Source: Vibrio ziniensis | GTDB taxonomy: Bacteria > Pseudomonadota > Gammaproteobacteria > Enterobacterales > Vibrionaceae | Reading direction: 5' to 3' | DNA length: 64,000 nt | Assembly: GCF_011064285.1 (NCBI RefSeq) | Contig: NZ_CP049331.1 | Coordinates: forward strand, 1,302,001-1,366,000 | Part shown: positions 27,905 to 37,615 of the stretch, piece after piece | How positions within the stretch are numbered: position 1 is the stretch's first letter | How the letters are laid out: the number at the start of each line of letters is the position of its first letter | Position numbers and translations under genes: made by a program | Notes under the pieces: generated by a model | What the model saw: only the letters and a program-made list of their open reading frames with translations | Databases searched by the model: none | What the model was told of the DNA's origin: nothing

Positions 27905-30900
27905 ATGGATAAAAGTTCTTTATTATCAATCGCAAATTTAGCAATAAATCAAATGATTGTGATTGACAAAAATGGCGATTTAAAAATAGCAACTATTGGC
28001 GAAAAATTGCCTGAAGGAACGGTAATCATCCAAAGAGGCGATGAGATGATTTCTAATGACGAATTTGTCACTAAAATCATCGGTCCAAATAATGAGCCTC
28101 AAAATGTGAGTGACGATGTTGCACAGTTACTTTCTGCTTTAGAAGAAGGACAGGATCCGACACAGCTTGGTGATGAACTAGCTCCTGCAGCTGGAGGCAG
28201 TCAAGGCTCCTCACTTACAGATTCTGCAAGTGTTGAACGGTCAGCTTCAGAAACTATTGCTACAACAAGTTTTAGCACTACAGGATTTGAATCTTTGGGC
28301 TTTTCTCAAACCCAAAGTCTAGCGTTGATTAGTCTTACCAGTACCAGCTCAAACTCTGCAGAAATCGTCACTCAAAATAGTGCACCAAATGCTGAAAATG
28401 ACACCATAACTGTAAATGAAGATACATCAATAACAATTGACGTATTGAATAACGATATTGACGAGGATGGTGATGCATTAACTATTGTGTCTGCAACCGT
28501 TTCTGAAGACGAAGGTACCATCGAAATTGTCGATGGCAAGTTAGTCTTTACTCCAGCTGAAAATTTCAATGGTGAAGTTAGTATTGAATACACAATTACT
28601 GACAATCAAGGTGGTACTGATACAGCGCAAGTAACTGTCACGGTTAATGCGGTCAATGACGCGCCGACCACCACCTCTGTCGACTTGGGCAGTGTGGAAG
28701 AAGACGGCTCGGTGCTCATCACCACCGCGCAGCTGCTGGCTAACGCGTCCGATATTGAAAGCGATACTCTCTTTATCAGCGGGTTGACCGCGAGCCGCGG
28801 CAGTCTGGTGGACAACGGCGACGGCACCTGGACCTATACGCCAGAGGCTGACGACGACAGCGCGGTGAGCTTTAGCTACACCATCACGGACAATGGCACC
28901 ACCGACGGCGAGAGCGATCCGCAATCGGTGAGTGGCAGCGCCACGTTAGACATTACGCCGGTCAATGACGCGCCGACCACCTCGGCCGTGAACTTGGGCA
29001 GCGTGGAAGAAGACGGCTCGGTGCTCATCACTACCGCGCAGCTGCTGGCTAACGCGTCCGATATTGAAAGCGATACTCTCTTTATCAGCGGGTTGACCGC
29101 GAGCCGCGGCAGTCTGGTGGACAACGGCGACGGCACCTGGACCTATACGCCGGTGGCTGACGACGACAGCGCGGTGAGCTTTAGCTACACCATCACGGAT
29201 AATGGCACCACCGACGGCGAGAGCGATCCGCAATCGGTGAGTGGCAGCGCCACGTTAGACATTACGCCGGTCAATGACGCGCCGACCACCACCTCTGTCG
29301 ACTTAGGCAGTGTGGAAGAAGACGGCTCGGTGCTCATCACCACCGCGCAGCTGCTGGCTAACGCGTCCGATATTGAAAGCGATACTCTCTCCATCAGCGG
29401 GTTGACCGCGAGCAGCGGCAGTCTGGTGGACAACGGCGACGGCACCTGGACTTATACGCCGGTGGCTGACGACGACAGCGCGGTGAGCTTTAGCTACACC
29501 ATCACGGATAATGGCACCACCGACGGCGAGAGCGATCCGCAATCGGTGAGTGGCAGCGCCACGTTAGACATTACGCCGGTCAATGACGCGCCGACCACCA
29601 CCTCTGTCGACTTAGGCAGTGTGGAAGAAGACGGCTCGGTGCTCATCACCACCGCGCAGCTGCTGGCTAACGCGTCCGATATTGAAAGCGATACTCTCTC
29701 CATCAGCGGGTTGACCGCGAGCAGCGGCAGTCTGGTGGACAACGGCGACGGCACCTGGACTTATACGCCGGCAGCTAACGATGACAACGTGAGCTTTAGT
29801 TACACCATTACTGATAATGGTGAGACTAACGGTGTTGCTGATCCAAAATCTGTACAAGGAAGTGCAGTTTTAGAGGTAAACAATATTCCAACAATTGATT
29901 TGAACTTTGATACATCTGAAGATGCGACTCACTCAGTTTCCGTAAGTGCCGAAACGAGTGGTACAGATGTTATTGGTTATTATATTGTTAATGATGACGG
30001 CACAATAAGCCAAAAAGGAGCTATTGTGTCTACTAATAACTGGAATTCTGCTTCTTATGAAGATGGGATTGCAGCATTACTGGCATCTGGCGGAACTGTA
30101 TATCTCTTTGCTGTTACCTTAACATCGAGCTCTGTCATTGCTGCCGTAAGCAATGGTGATTTTGACGTAAATAGTGATGGTACTGTTACTGTATCAAGCT
30201 CTAGCTCATCATCATCTACAGTAACCTCTACAGCTCTAGATGACCTGTTGGATGTTGCTAACCTCGGTCTTGTAGTGAGTAATAATACTCTGACTTCAAC
30301 TAATGATGATGTTGAAGTTACTTATGATAGCCGTACCAATACTTATACAGTTAGCATCGATGGGGTGTCTTACGAGGGTGTGACTGTTAGTTCTGGCGGA
30401 AGCATTGTGTTGGATGATTTCAGAGTAGTGATCAATGATGATGGTGATATCAATATTGGTATTGAAGATTGGACGGACAATGATTACAACGATTTAGCTA
30501 TTACTTTCTCAGGCTATGATGTTGGTGTTGATGCAGATGTTAGCGGTACGGTAGGTGTCCCTGTATCGATTGTGAGTGAAAACATAGCCATTGGTGATGA
30601 TGAAAACGCGATTAGCTCGGTGACATTAACGGTTTCAACCGTGGATGGCGAACTGTTTATAGGTGGCAGTGCTATTGATAGCGAAACATCAACAGTTATT
30701 GTGAGTGGTCAAGAATATGTTGTTAGTATTTCTAACGGTACTTACACATTTACCTCTATTGACGATAGCGGTAATGAAGTATCCGCAACTACCGAACAGT
30801 ATGAAGAACTGTTGCAATCTATTACTTATAGCAGCGAGATCGAAGGCTACGGCACTATTACTATCACAGTAACTGATGATGCAGGGCAGACTGCTACTGC

Positions 30901-32395
30901 GACATCCACAATTTATGTCGAATCTGACGGTTCTAGCGATTCTATTCATATTCAGGATGACACGTTGAGCTACTCTCAGAGTTACGGTGGTAATGGTGAA
31001 ACCGTTCAATACAACAATGGTGGCAATCATACCGTGGAGATTGAGCTTGATTCTTCTGTATCGACTATTACAGTCTCTTTAGCTGATAAAGATAGTGGGA
31101 AAAATGGTAACGAGTACGGTCAATGGACGGTTTACGGTGAAAACGAAGACGGTACAATCAACTACGATTCGGTTATCGCATACGGTACATTTAGCGTTGA
31201 CGATGATGGTGGTATTTCCGACGCAGTCGTGACGTACCCACAAGATGGGTCGTTTACAGTAGAGGTGGATGGTAGTTCAATTACTATTAGTAGTGGTTCG
31301 ACGGTAATTGAAAATGTGGTTTTTTCAGCGGTGAGTCCAGGTAGCCATTACTATGTAACAGGCTATAGTACGAGTTACGCTATTACTAATAATACGATTA
31401 CTATCGCTGCTGCTACGTTGCTGGCCAATGACACCACTACTAGTGGTGCTACATTGTCCCTACTAGCAAGTTCGTTAACCAGCGATGATTCAAATGTGAG
31501 TGATATCGCTTATGATGAAACCACAGGCAGCATTATCATTACGTTAGTTGATGGTGTGAGTTCTTCTGATGATTCTGTTGATATTTCCTTCAGTTACAAA
31601 GCTACTGATGGCACCTTGATATCAGATGCCGCCACTGTAACTCTATCAGCAACATCCAACGGCTCTGATACCTCTCATAGTTTTGAAGGTTTTACGGGGG
31701 ACATTGATAGTGCTATCAATGAGTATGCATCTGCCAATTATGACTATGCATATTATTCGCACAATACATACGGTACATCAGGAAATGACCATATCGTAGG
31801 TTACAACTATTATAGTGACACTTTAGCTAGTGGTGATGGTGACGATTGGATACAAGGGCAAAGTGGCAGTGATATTATCGATGCCGGTGATGGTGATGAC
31901 TTGCTACAAGGTGGTAGTGGCAATGACACCCTGTACGGCGGTGACGGTAACGATATTCTTGTTGGTGGCAACGATGAGGGATATTACTGTGTATCCGACA
32001 ACGATAAACTTTATGGTGGTGACGGGAATGACGTCCTGATAGGTGGAAGTGGTCATGACATCTTAACAGGTGGTGATGGAAGCGACTTGTTCGTGCTTGG
32101 CTCAGGTTCTGAAAATTCAGACACAATAGTGGATTTTGATTCAGAAGAAGATGCAATTGATATTTCAGATTTACTTGATGTCGGAAGCAGTGATGATATT
32201 CAGAGTTATATAGAAGCACATATAACTATTTCTACTGATAGTGAAGGGGCTTATACGTTGGAGGTAACCGATTCATCTGGATGCAGTTCAACCTCGTATG
32301 ATGCAGCGACGTTTGGTCAAGATTCGAATATAGGGTCTGGAGACATTATCTCGGTCATATTTAACAACCAAGAGTATAAAGTGACTGTTGATTAG
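27905..32395 (+). CDS. Large LapA/BapA-type RTX adhesin with retention module
   Basis: Surface adhesin secreted by a type I system, 1496 residues from ATG 27905. That start has GAGG five bases upstream; in-frame starts at 27884 and 27839 are alternatives. Order: a retention module (INQMIVIDKNGDLKIATIGEKLPEGTVI); a PAAG di-alanine site at 94-97, like the LapG cleavage motif; a cadherin/VCBS-like domain; four 103-residue tandem repeats; a DUF4114-like stretch (EDWTDNDYNDLAITFSG); more Ig-like regions; and about six GGxGxDxL calcium nonapeptides near the end, then a type I signal region (DTIVDFDSEEDAIDISDLL). It should mediate calcium-dependent attachment or biofilm formation, with release by a LapG-type protease under c-di-GMP control. 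It has no inner-membrane transporter genes beside it. Confidence 0.88.
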   Translation: MDKSSLLSIANLAINQMIVIDKNGDLKIATIGEKLPEGTVIIQRGDEMISNDEFVTKIIGPNNEPQNVSDDVAQLLSALEEGQDPTQLGDELAPAAGGSQGSSLTDSASVERSASETIATTSFSTTGFESLGFSQTQSLALISLTSTSSNSAEIVTQNSAPNAENDTITVNEDTSITIDVLNNDIDEDGDALTIVSATVSEDEGTIEIVDGKLVFTPAENFNGEVSIEYTITDNQGGTDTAQVTVTVNAVNDAPTTTSVDLGSVEEDGSVLITTAQLLANASDIESDTLFISGLTASRGSLVDNGDGTWTYTPEADDDSAVSFSYTITDNGTTDGESDPQSVSGSATLDITPVNDAPTTSAVNLGSVEEDGSVLITTAQLLANASDIESDTLFISGLTASRGSLVDNGDGTWTYTPVADDDSAVSFSYTITDNGTTDGESDPQSVSGSATLDITPVNDAPTTTSVDLGSVEEDGSVLITTAQLLANASDIESDTLSISGLTASSGSLVDNGDGTWTYTPVADDDSAVSFSYTITDNGTTDGESDPQSVSGSATLDITPVNDAPTTTSVDLGSVEEDGSVLITTAQLLANASDIESDTLSISGLTASSGSLVDNGDGTWTYTPAANDDNVSFSYTITDNGETNGVADPKSVQGSAVLEVNNIPTIDLNFDTSEDATHSVSVSAETSGTDVIGYYIVNDDGTISQKGAIVSTNNWNSASYEDGIAALLASGGTVYLFAVTLTSSSVIAAVSNGDFDVNSDGTVTVSSSSSSSSTVTSTALDDLLDVANLGLVVSNNTLTSTNDDVEVTYDSRTNTYTVSIDGVSYEGVTVSSGGSIVLDDFRVVINDDGDINIGIEDWTDNDYNDLAITFSGYDVGVDADVSGTVGVPVSIVSENIAIGDDENAISSVTLTVSTVDGELFIGGSAIDSETSTVIVSGQEYVVSISNGTYTFTSIDDSGNEVSATTEQYEELLQSITYSSEIEGYGTITITVTDDAGQTATATSTIYVESDGSSDSIHIQDDTLSYSQSYGGNGETVQYNNGGNHTVEIELDSSVSTITVSLADKDSGKNGNEYGQWTVYGENEDGTINYDSVIAYGTFSVDDDGGISDAVVTYPQDGSFTVEVDGSSITISSGSTVIENVVFSAVSPGSHYYVTGYSTSYAITNNTITIAAATLLANDTTTSGATLSLLASSLTSDDSNVSDIAYDETTGSIIITLVDGVSSSDDSVDISFSYKATDGTLISDAATVTLSATSNGSDTSHSFEGFTGDIDSAINEYASANYDYAYYSHNTYGTSGNDHIVGYNYYSDTLASGDGDDWIQGQSGSDIIDAGDGDDLLQGGSGNDTLYGGDGNDILVGGNDEGYYCVSDNDKLYGGDGNDVLIGGSGHDILTGGDGSDLFVLGSGSENSDTIVDFDSEEDAIDISDLLDVGSSDDIQSYIEAHITISTDSEGAYTLEVTDSSGCSSTSYDAATFGQDSNIGSGDIISVIFNNQEYKVTVD
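28652..29887 (+). repeat. Four tandem 309-bp repeats inside the adhesin gene
   Basis: Units begin at 28652, 28961, 29270 and 29579 (each opening GTCAATGACGCGCCGACCAC) and encode 103 residues. Copies 3 and 4 are virtually identical until about 29770, after which copy 4 diverges. Copies 1 and 2 share variants that 3 and 4 lack. The repeats are visibly GC-richer than the rest of the gene and use different codons. This suggests recent duplication or transfer, and a copy number that could vary or be miscounted in an assembly. Confidence 0.93.
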
Positions 32396-32416
32396 AGTTG
32401 TCATATCAGCATGAAT

Positions 32417-32446
32417 AAAAAGACTGGAATTCTCTCCGGTCTTTTT
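32417..32446 (+). terminator. Terminator after the adhesin gene
   Basis: An 11-position stem (AAAAAGACTGG with CCGGTCTTTTT, one G-U), eight-base loop, ending in T. It directly abuts repeat copy B. Confidence 0.85.
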
Positions 32447-32617
32447 ATTCCATCCTAGATAAAAATATGATCAGACTGAGCATCGGTAGAACAGCGAATA
32501 GGCGTTAAACGCAAACGCGCATTCATTCGTCCCTAAAGCTCCGCCGAGCCATCCATGGCTCGGAGGGTTTGCTTATCGACGCCAATTAACTGATCAGGAA
32601 ATAATCCAGAATGGCAT
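32447..32617. repeat. MITE-like palindromic repeat, copy B (171 bp)
   Basis: Same length and orientation as copy A and identical over most positions, including ATATGATCAGACTGAGCATC, the arm GAATAGGCGTT (32496-32506) and a central hairpin CCGAGCCAT-CC-ATGGCTCGG. The right arm has drifted. Its last base is the first base of the stop codon of the DUF1415 gene on the minus strand, and its left end touches the adhesin terminator. Confidence 0.8.
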
Positions 32618-33174
32618 CAGAACAAATAAGGAAACAGCTTCTTCCTTTCTTCGGTGCTAAGGCTACTTACTCGTTCGATATTGATATCCGGGATATCTTC
32701 AGGATTTGGATAGTGCTTGAGAACCTTTTCCATGCTCTCTTCACGAATAAGGTGGAAGATTGGGTATGGAGAACGGTTGGTTAAGTTTTCTGCGTCTTCG
32801 GGATCAGTTCCAGCAAAGTAATAGTCTGGGTGGAACGTCGCCACCTGAAAAACACCTTCCCAATCTTGCTGCTTTATTAATGCTTCGACCCAATCGATGA
32901 AAAAATTGTACTCAATAAAGTCAGTTAGCATATTAGGAACCACAACGAGTGTGGTTTCTAACTCGCTAGGTTCTTTTGTATCTAACTCCAATAACTGGTC
33001 TAGGATGTCTTGCAGTAGGTTTTCTTCGCTAGCCGCTTCACTGACGTAAATTTTTATCTGTTTATTACGTTGTGGCTTTGCGGCAAAAGGGCAAAGATTT
33101 AAACCAATCACTACGTCATTGAGCCATTGGTTAACTTGTTGAGTAATGTTTTGAATATCAGTTGTTGAGCTCAT
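32617..33174 (-). CDS. DUF1415 family protein
   Basis: A 185-residue soluble protein of unknown function. The family is recognised from WLNDVVIGLNLCPFAAKP near the start, the central TTLVVVPNML, QVATFHPDYYFAGT and NRSPYPIFHLIREESM. The Cys in LCPFA and the His in FHPDY are candidate functional residues by conservation, which is inference. It is common in gammaproteobacteria and usually stands alone, as here. Its stop codon overlaps the end of repeat B. Confidence 0.85.
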   Translation of the reverse strand: MSSTTDIQNITQQVNQWLNDVVIGLNLCPFAAKPQRNKQIKIYVSEAASEENLLQDILDQLLELDTKEPSELETTLVVVPNMLTDFIEYNFFIDWVEALIKQQDWEGVFQVATFHPDYYFAGTDPEDAENLTNRSPYPIFHLIREESMEKVLKHYPNPEDIPDINIERVSSLSTEERKKLFPYLF

Positions 33175-33239
33175 AATTGCGGATATATGTCATAGCTATT
33201 ATTTGCCGCAAGCATACCACACTTAGTCCGTTGAATTGA

Positions 33240-34457
33240 TTAGTGCGTTGAATTGAGCATTGCGGTTTGATTCGCTACAGGTAAGCGTGAAGTCCGGCTT
33301 AGCTTCCAACACAAACCAAACATTAAGGCATATATAGCCAAACCTGCCGCCGCAACCATTGTCCAACCGCCATGCTGCCAAAAATAGAGTAAGTAGAAGC
33401 CACCTAAACTACCGCCAATATAGTAATGAGAAAGATACAAAGCTGTTGCTGTTGCCTTGGCTTCTGTAGCTTTCTGGCTTACCCAAGCATAGGCTAGAGT
33501 ATGAGTAAAAAAAGCGCCGAAGCTAATCAGCATTAAACCAATAAGCATAAAGGGTATGGAGTCGACAATGGCAACCAACATACCACTAAGGCTGCTCACA
33601 CCACCCAACACCATTCCCGAAATTGGAGCAAAGCGTTTACTCCAATTGGAAGTCAACTTTGAACTTAGCGTTCCTGCAAGGTAACAAACGAAGATCAGAG
33701 AAGCTAAACCGATGGGTAAGTTGTATGGTTGGCTGACGAGTCTGAATCCCATAACCGAATACAGGTTTACAAAAAGTGCAAAGTTAGCACCACCTATGAG
33801 CATGGCAAACCAGAGTGTTTTGTTTGATAGGTGTTTAATCAGGGCGCGATTGTGATGGAAGAAAAGACCTTTTTGAGGTTTGAAATTCTTCTGAACGGGC
33901 AGCAAGACAAGAACTAAGATGGCTCCAAATAGAGTAAAGATAGCCGCAATGATGAGTGCCTCTTTCCAACCTAACGCGTCAGTAAGTAAACCACCGAAAA
34001 TACGTCCGCTGATCCCACCTAAAGAGTTTGCTGCAATATAGCCACCAATCGCTTTACTAAATGCTTGTGGTGATAGTTCTTCAACCATGTAGGCAACTGC
34101 GACCGAAGCGAATGCTGCTAATGCAATGCCAAGTAGCGCTCTTGCCGCGACCATAACCCAAAATTCGCCACTGATTAGCATCACTAGGCTTATGAAAGGC
34201 ATGGCGAATAAGCCAAGCAACATAACCTTTCTGCGACCAATCGCTTCTGAAGTAATCGCCCAAGGCACCAAGCATACAGACAGTGCAAAAGTAGATGCGG
34301 CAAATAACCAGTTAATTTGTGTTTCAGAAACAGCAAAGTGCTTCGCCATGTAGGGCAACATTGGTTGGAAAAGATAGAGGTTGCAGAATACGAGGAATGA
34401 ACCAAATGCGAGAGCAAAAGTGACTTTCTTGTATTGCGGACTTTGTAATTCGATCAT
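33240..34457 (-). CDS. MFS transporter (YnfM-like)
   Basis: A 405-residue inner-membrane permease with 12 hydrophobic segments and major-facilitator signatures, including EAIGRRKVMLLGLFAMP between helices 2 and 3. It resembles the YnfM group of drug or metabolite efflux proteins. The substrate is unknown. It is divergent from a LysR-type regulator across 133 bp of AT-rich DNA, a classic regulator/target arrangement, so the regulator probably controls it in response to the transported compound. Confidence 0.85.
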   Translation of the reverse strand: MIELQSPQYKKVTFALAFGSFLVFCNLYLFQPMLPYMAKHFAVSETQINWLFAASTFALSVCLVPWAITSEAIGRRKVMLLGLFAMPFISLVMLISGEFWVMVAARALLGIALAAFASVAVAYMVEELSPQAFSKAIGGYIAANSLGGISGRIFGGLLTDALGWKEALIIAAIFTLFGAILVLVLLPVQKNFKPQKGLFFHHNRALIKHLSNKTLWFAMLIGGANFALFVNLYSVMGFRLVSQPYNLPIGLASLIFVCYLAGTLSSKLTSNWSKRFAPISGMVLGGVSSLSGMLVAIVDSIPFMLIGLMLISFGAFFTHTLAYAWVSQKATEAKATATALYLSHYYIGGSLGGFYLLYFWQHGGWTMVAAAGLAIYALMFGLCWKLSRTSRLPVANQTAMLNSTH

Positions 34458-34590
34458 AACGCTCTCAACACACCAACGGGTGAATAAAACTGGAAGACGC
34501 TCACAAATTATCAGTGAAATATAAATTAATAAAATATATTAAAACTATAATCGTAATATAAATAATTAATAGCTAGTCGTTGGTCTGCAC

Positions 34591-35460
34591 ATGGAAACTC
34601 GCCACCTCAAATATTTTGTCGCTGTTGCTGAGCAGCAAAGCTTTACTCATGCAGCGAATGCTTTGCATATTGCTCAGCCTGCATTGAGTATTGCCATCAA
34701 AAAATTTGAGCAACAGCTAGGGGTAACCCTGTTTAAACGTGATGAAAGGAAAGTTAGCCTGACCCATGAAGGCGAAGTATTGCTTGAACACGCTTTGCGG
34801 ATATTACGACAGCTCGAAGACGCGCAATTGGCTGTGGATGAGTTGAAAGGTCTGGTGAAGGGGGAAGTTCGGCTTGGCACGCCCAGCATGATGGGGTCGT
34901 ATTTCTTTCCAGAGATCATCATGGCATTCAAAAGCTATTTTCCTAACCTCAAGATGACCATGGTGGAGGCGGGTACGCAATCAATACGTAAAATGCTGCT
35001 TTCAGGCGAACTTGATATAGGCGTTATTCTCAATCATGACTTACCGCCGGACTTGGAAGTAGACCCGCTATTATCGTCGCAAATGGTTGCCGTAGTGGGT
35101 AAGGATCATGAGTTTGCTGATAAGAAAAAAATCGAGTTTGAAGAGTTTTTTGAACATGAGTTGGTGATGTTCAAACCGGGGTATTTTCACCGCGACTTCA
35201 TCGACAACACATGTAAAGAACACAAATTAACAGCCAATATTTCGTTTGAAACCAACCTGCTGCCAATGATTCTGAGTATTGTGAAGCACGAGTACGCCAT
35301 TACTGCGTTGCTTGAGCTGGTTACTGACCACGAACCAGAAGTTCGGGCAATACCCTTTAATCCACCGGTTTATCTTGATTTGGCACTAGCTTGGCGAAAA
35401 GAAGGTTACTTGTCTAATGCGGACAGAACCTTTATTGAGTTCGTGAAAAAGTACGTCTAG
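34591..35460 (+). CDS. LysR-type transcriptional regulator
   Basis: A 289-residue DNA-binding regulator. The N-terminal winged helix-turn-helix is METRHLKYFVAVAEQQSFTHAANALHIAQPALSIAIKKFEQQLGVTLFKR, and a periplasmic-binding-protein-like effector domain (about 90-289) follows. It is divergent from the MFS gene, which is its likely target along with itself. The effector is unknown. The intergenic DNA is too AT-rich to point to a single T-N11-A box. Confidence 0.92.
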   Translation: METRHLKYFVAVAEQQSFTHAANALHIAQPALSIAIKKFEQQLGVTLFKRDERKVSLTHEGEVLLEHALRILRQLEDAQLAVDELKGLVKGEVRLGTPSMMGSYFFPEIIMAFKSYFPNLKMTMVEAGTQSIRKMLLSGELDIGVILNHDLPPDLEVDPLLSSQMVAVVGKDHEFADKKKIEFEEFFEHELVMFKPGYFHRDFIDNTCKEHKLTANISFETNLLPMILSIVKHEYAITALLELVTDHEPEVRAIPFNPPVYLDLALAWRKEGYLSNADRTFIEFVKKYV

Positions 35461-35475
35461 TCTAACCGAGCAGAC

Positions 35476-35706
35476 TTAGCCATTTCCGTAAATGCGGTCG
35501 AAGTTATTTGGATTCCAGCCAATCATTACGCGATCACCAATTTTCAATACAGGAACGCTGCGAGCGCCCATTGCGTCGAGTTCTTTACGACCACGTTCCA
35601 TTTTCGCATTACACAAGCGGTACTTTATGCCTTTAGAATCAAGGTATCGCTGTGCGTCTTTGCAATGTGGACATTTGTCTTTGACGTATAAAACAACTCG
35701 TTTCAT
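35476..35706 (-). CDS. Glutaredoxin-like protein
   Basis: A 76-residue thioredoxin-fold protein with a redox-active CPHC motif (VKDKCPHCKDAQRYL) and the cis-Pro region RSVPVLKIGDRVMIGWNP. It resembles the NrdH/glutaredoxin group and should carry out thiol-disulfide exchange in the cytoplasm. I start at ATG 35706; the longer reading frame has no support. It is convergent with the LysR gene and not in an operon. Confidence 0.82.
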   Translation of the reverse strand: MKRVVLYVKDKCPHCKDAQRYLDSKGIKYRLCNAKMERGRKELDAMGARSVPVLKIGDRVMIGWNPNNFDRIYGNG

Positions 35707-35889
35707 TGTATTAACTCTGTTCGTAAAAGTGGCTGAGGTAACATGAAATAGAAAGCGGCAAAGTGTACCTATACTCATCTAGCGATGCAAACCCATAAAC
35801 ATATACTGTAGCTCTTGCCTAATACGTGAATCATGCATGAGTTTCAGCTAAACTGTGCGGCTTCGTTTTAAGGCTTTCAAAAAATACGT

Positions 35890-36399
35890 ATGAATTCAGT
35901 ACTCAGATACATTCAAGGTTATCCTGCTCATATTGTCGAGTCGGTGCAGAAACTGGTTGATTCCGATAAGCTCATTGCTTGGTTCGAGCAGCGTTACCCT
36001 GACCGTCATTCTATTCAAAGTGAAAAGGCACTGTTTGAATATACGATGGCGATTAAGAATCAGTATATGAAGAAGACCGCACCTCTAAGCAAAGTGGTTT
36101 ATGACAGTAAAATACACCTAATAAACAACGCGCTTGGACTTCATACCTACGTATCGAAAGTACATGGCAATAAAATCAAGTCAAAGAACGAGATTCGCAT
36201 AGCTAGTATGTTTAAGAATGCGCCAGAGCCACTTTTACGTATGCTGGTGATTCACGAACTGGCGCATCTGCGTGAAAAAGATCACAACAAGTCTTTTTAC
36301 CAGCTTTGCTGTCATATGGAACCCAATTATCACCAATATGAGTTGGATGCACGTATTTACATGATGGTTTTAGAATTAAGCCGAGGTAACAACGGATGA
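35890..36399 (+). CDS. YgjP-like zinc metallopeptidase-type protein
   Basis: A 169-residue cytoplasmic protein with an HELAH motif (H122, E123, H126) followed by [10 protein letters not shown] (H132), the layout of the YgjP/DUF45 and M48-related metal-dependent hydrolases. The activity of this family is not established to my knowledge. The stop overlaps the start of rlmF by four bases (ATGA), so the two are translationally coupled. Confidence 0.8.
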   Translation: MNSVLRYIQGYPAHIVESVQKLVDSDKLIAWFEQRYPDRHSIQSEKALFEYTMAIKNQYMKKTAPLSKVVYDSKIHLINNALGLHTYVSKVHGNKIKSKNEIRIASMFKNAPEPLLRMLVIHELAHLREKDHNKSFYQLCCHMEPNYHQYELDARIYMMVLELSRGNNG

Positions 36400-37565
36400 A
36401 CAATAAACCAAGCACGGGTAAAGCTCGCAGCAGTGTGCCAAACAACAAACCGTCAACTGCAAAACTCGGTCGTAAGAAAGGGGGCTCTTCAAATCAGCCG
36501 TCTAAGCCCAAAGCAAAGGTTCAATCACAATTGAGTGTGCAGAAAACATCATCGACTAAGCCAAAGCCTGCGGTAAATTCAGCTCAGGCAACAAAAGGCA
36601 AAGAGGGATTGCACAATAGGAATCGCCATAAAGGTAACTACGATTTTATGGCGCTGTGTAAAGTGCTACCTGAGTTAAAACCGCATCTGATTAAGAATCC
36701 TAAAGGTGATTGGAGTATTGCTTTCTCTGATCCAATCGCAGTGAAACTATTGAATAAGGCTCTGTTAGCTCTTCATTACGGTGTCACGTTCTGGGATGTT
36801 CCAAAAGGTTACTTGTGTCCACCCATCCCGGGGCGAGCAGACTACATTCACCGTGTTGCGGATCTTCTGCAATCAGAGAACAAATTACTCAAACAAAGCC
36901 GAGTTCGCGCTTTAGATATTGGTGTAGGCGCTAACTGTATTTATCCAATTATTGGCGTGACTGAGTATGGATGGAACTATGTCGGCAGTGATGTTGATCC
37001 TGTATCGGTAAAACAAGCGAACAACATTGCCCAATACAACGACAATTTGCGCGGGCGTATCGAGTGTCGTTTTCAGGGAGATAGCAAATCGATATTTGCA
37101 GGCATTATCCAGCCTAATGAAAAATACGATGTGACTACGTGTAATCCACCTTTTCACTCTTCATTAGCAGAAGCGGAGCAGGGAACGCTGCGCAAGTTAA
37201 AAAATCTTCAAGCCAATAAGAAGAAAAAGGGTTTAGGTAGCCAGCCGATGAACTCAAAGCAAGGTGAAAATGCGACGCTTAATTTCGGTGGGCAAAAGGC
37301 GGAACTCTGGTGTCCAGGTGGTGAAGCTGAATTTATTAAAAACATGGCGTTTGAAAGTCAACAATTTGCGGAGCAGGTTCTTTGGTTCACTACTTTGATA
37401 TCGAAAAGTGAAAACGTACGCTGGATGAAAAAACAACTTCAGAAAGTGGGTGTGGAGTCGATAAAAGTAGTAGAGATGCAGCAAGGACAGAAGATAAGTC
37501 GTTTTATTGCATGGACTTTTCAAAATGTTGATCAGCGCAAGCTGTGGTTACAAAGTAAGTGCTAA
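36396..37565 (+). CDS. rlmF: 23S rRNA (adenine-1618-N6) methyltransferase
   Basis: SAM-dependent enzyme that methylates A1618 of 23S rRNA. The SAM site is [16 protein letters not shown] with GSDVDP downstream, and the amino-methyltransferase motif is NPPFHSS. The 389-residue product is about 80 residues longer than E. coli RlmF. The extra part (1-75) is rich in Lys, Ser, Pro and Asn, probably a disordered RNA-binding tail; the enzyme proper begins near [15 protein letters not shown]. It is coupled to the YgjP-like gene. Confidence 0.92.
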   Translation: MNNKPSTGKARSSVPNNKPSTAKLGRKKGGSSNQPSKPKAKVQSQLSVQKTSSTKPKPAVNSAQATKGKEGLHNRNRHKGNYDFMALCKVLPELKPHLIKNPKGDWSIAFSDPIAVKLLNKALLALHYGVTFWDVPKGYLCPPIPGRADYIHRVADLLQSENKLLKQSRVRALDIGVGANCIYPIIGVTEYGWNYVGSDVDPVSVKQANNIAQYNDNLRGRIECRFQGDSKSIFAGIIQPNEKYDVTTCNPPFHSSLAEAEQGTLRKLKNLQANKKKKGLGSQPMNSKQGENATLNFGGQKAELWCPGGEAEFIKNMAFESQQFAEQVLWFTTLISKSENVRWMKKQLQKVGVESIKVVEMQQGQKISRFIAWTFQNVDQRKLWLQSKC

Positions 37566-37615
37566 TCTGACAGTAGTGGGACTAACTTGCTGAATGAGAA
37601 ACTGAGGAGGTAAGC

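Noticed and set aside
28372..29857. A ladder of minus-strand ORFs opposite the adhesin repeats
   Set aside because: They repeat with the same 309-bp period and exist only because the GC-rich repeats leave the opposite frames open; no ribosome binding sites or recognisable domains.
28652..29887. Tandem repeats as a CRISPR array
   Set aside because: The unit is 309 bp, in frame and protein-coding; there are no short repeats with unique spacers.
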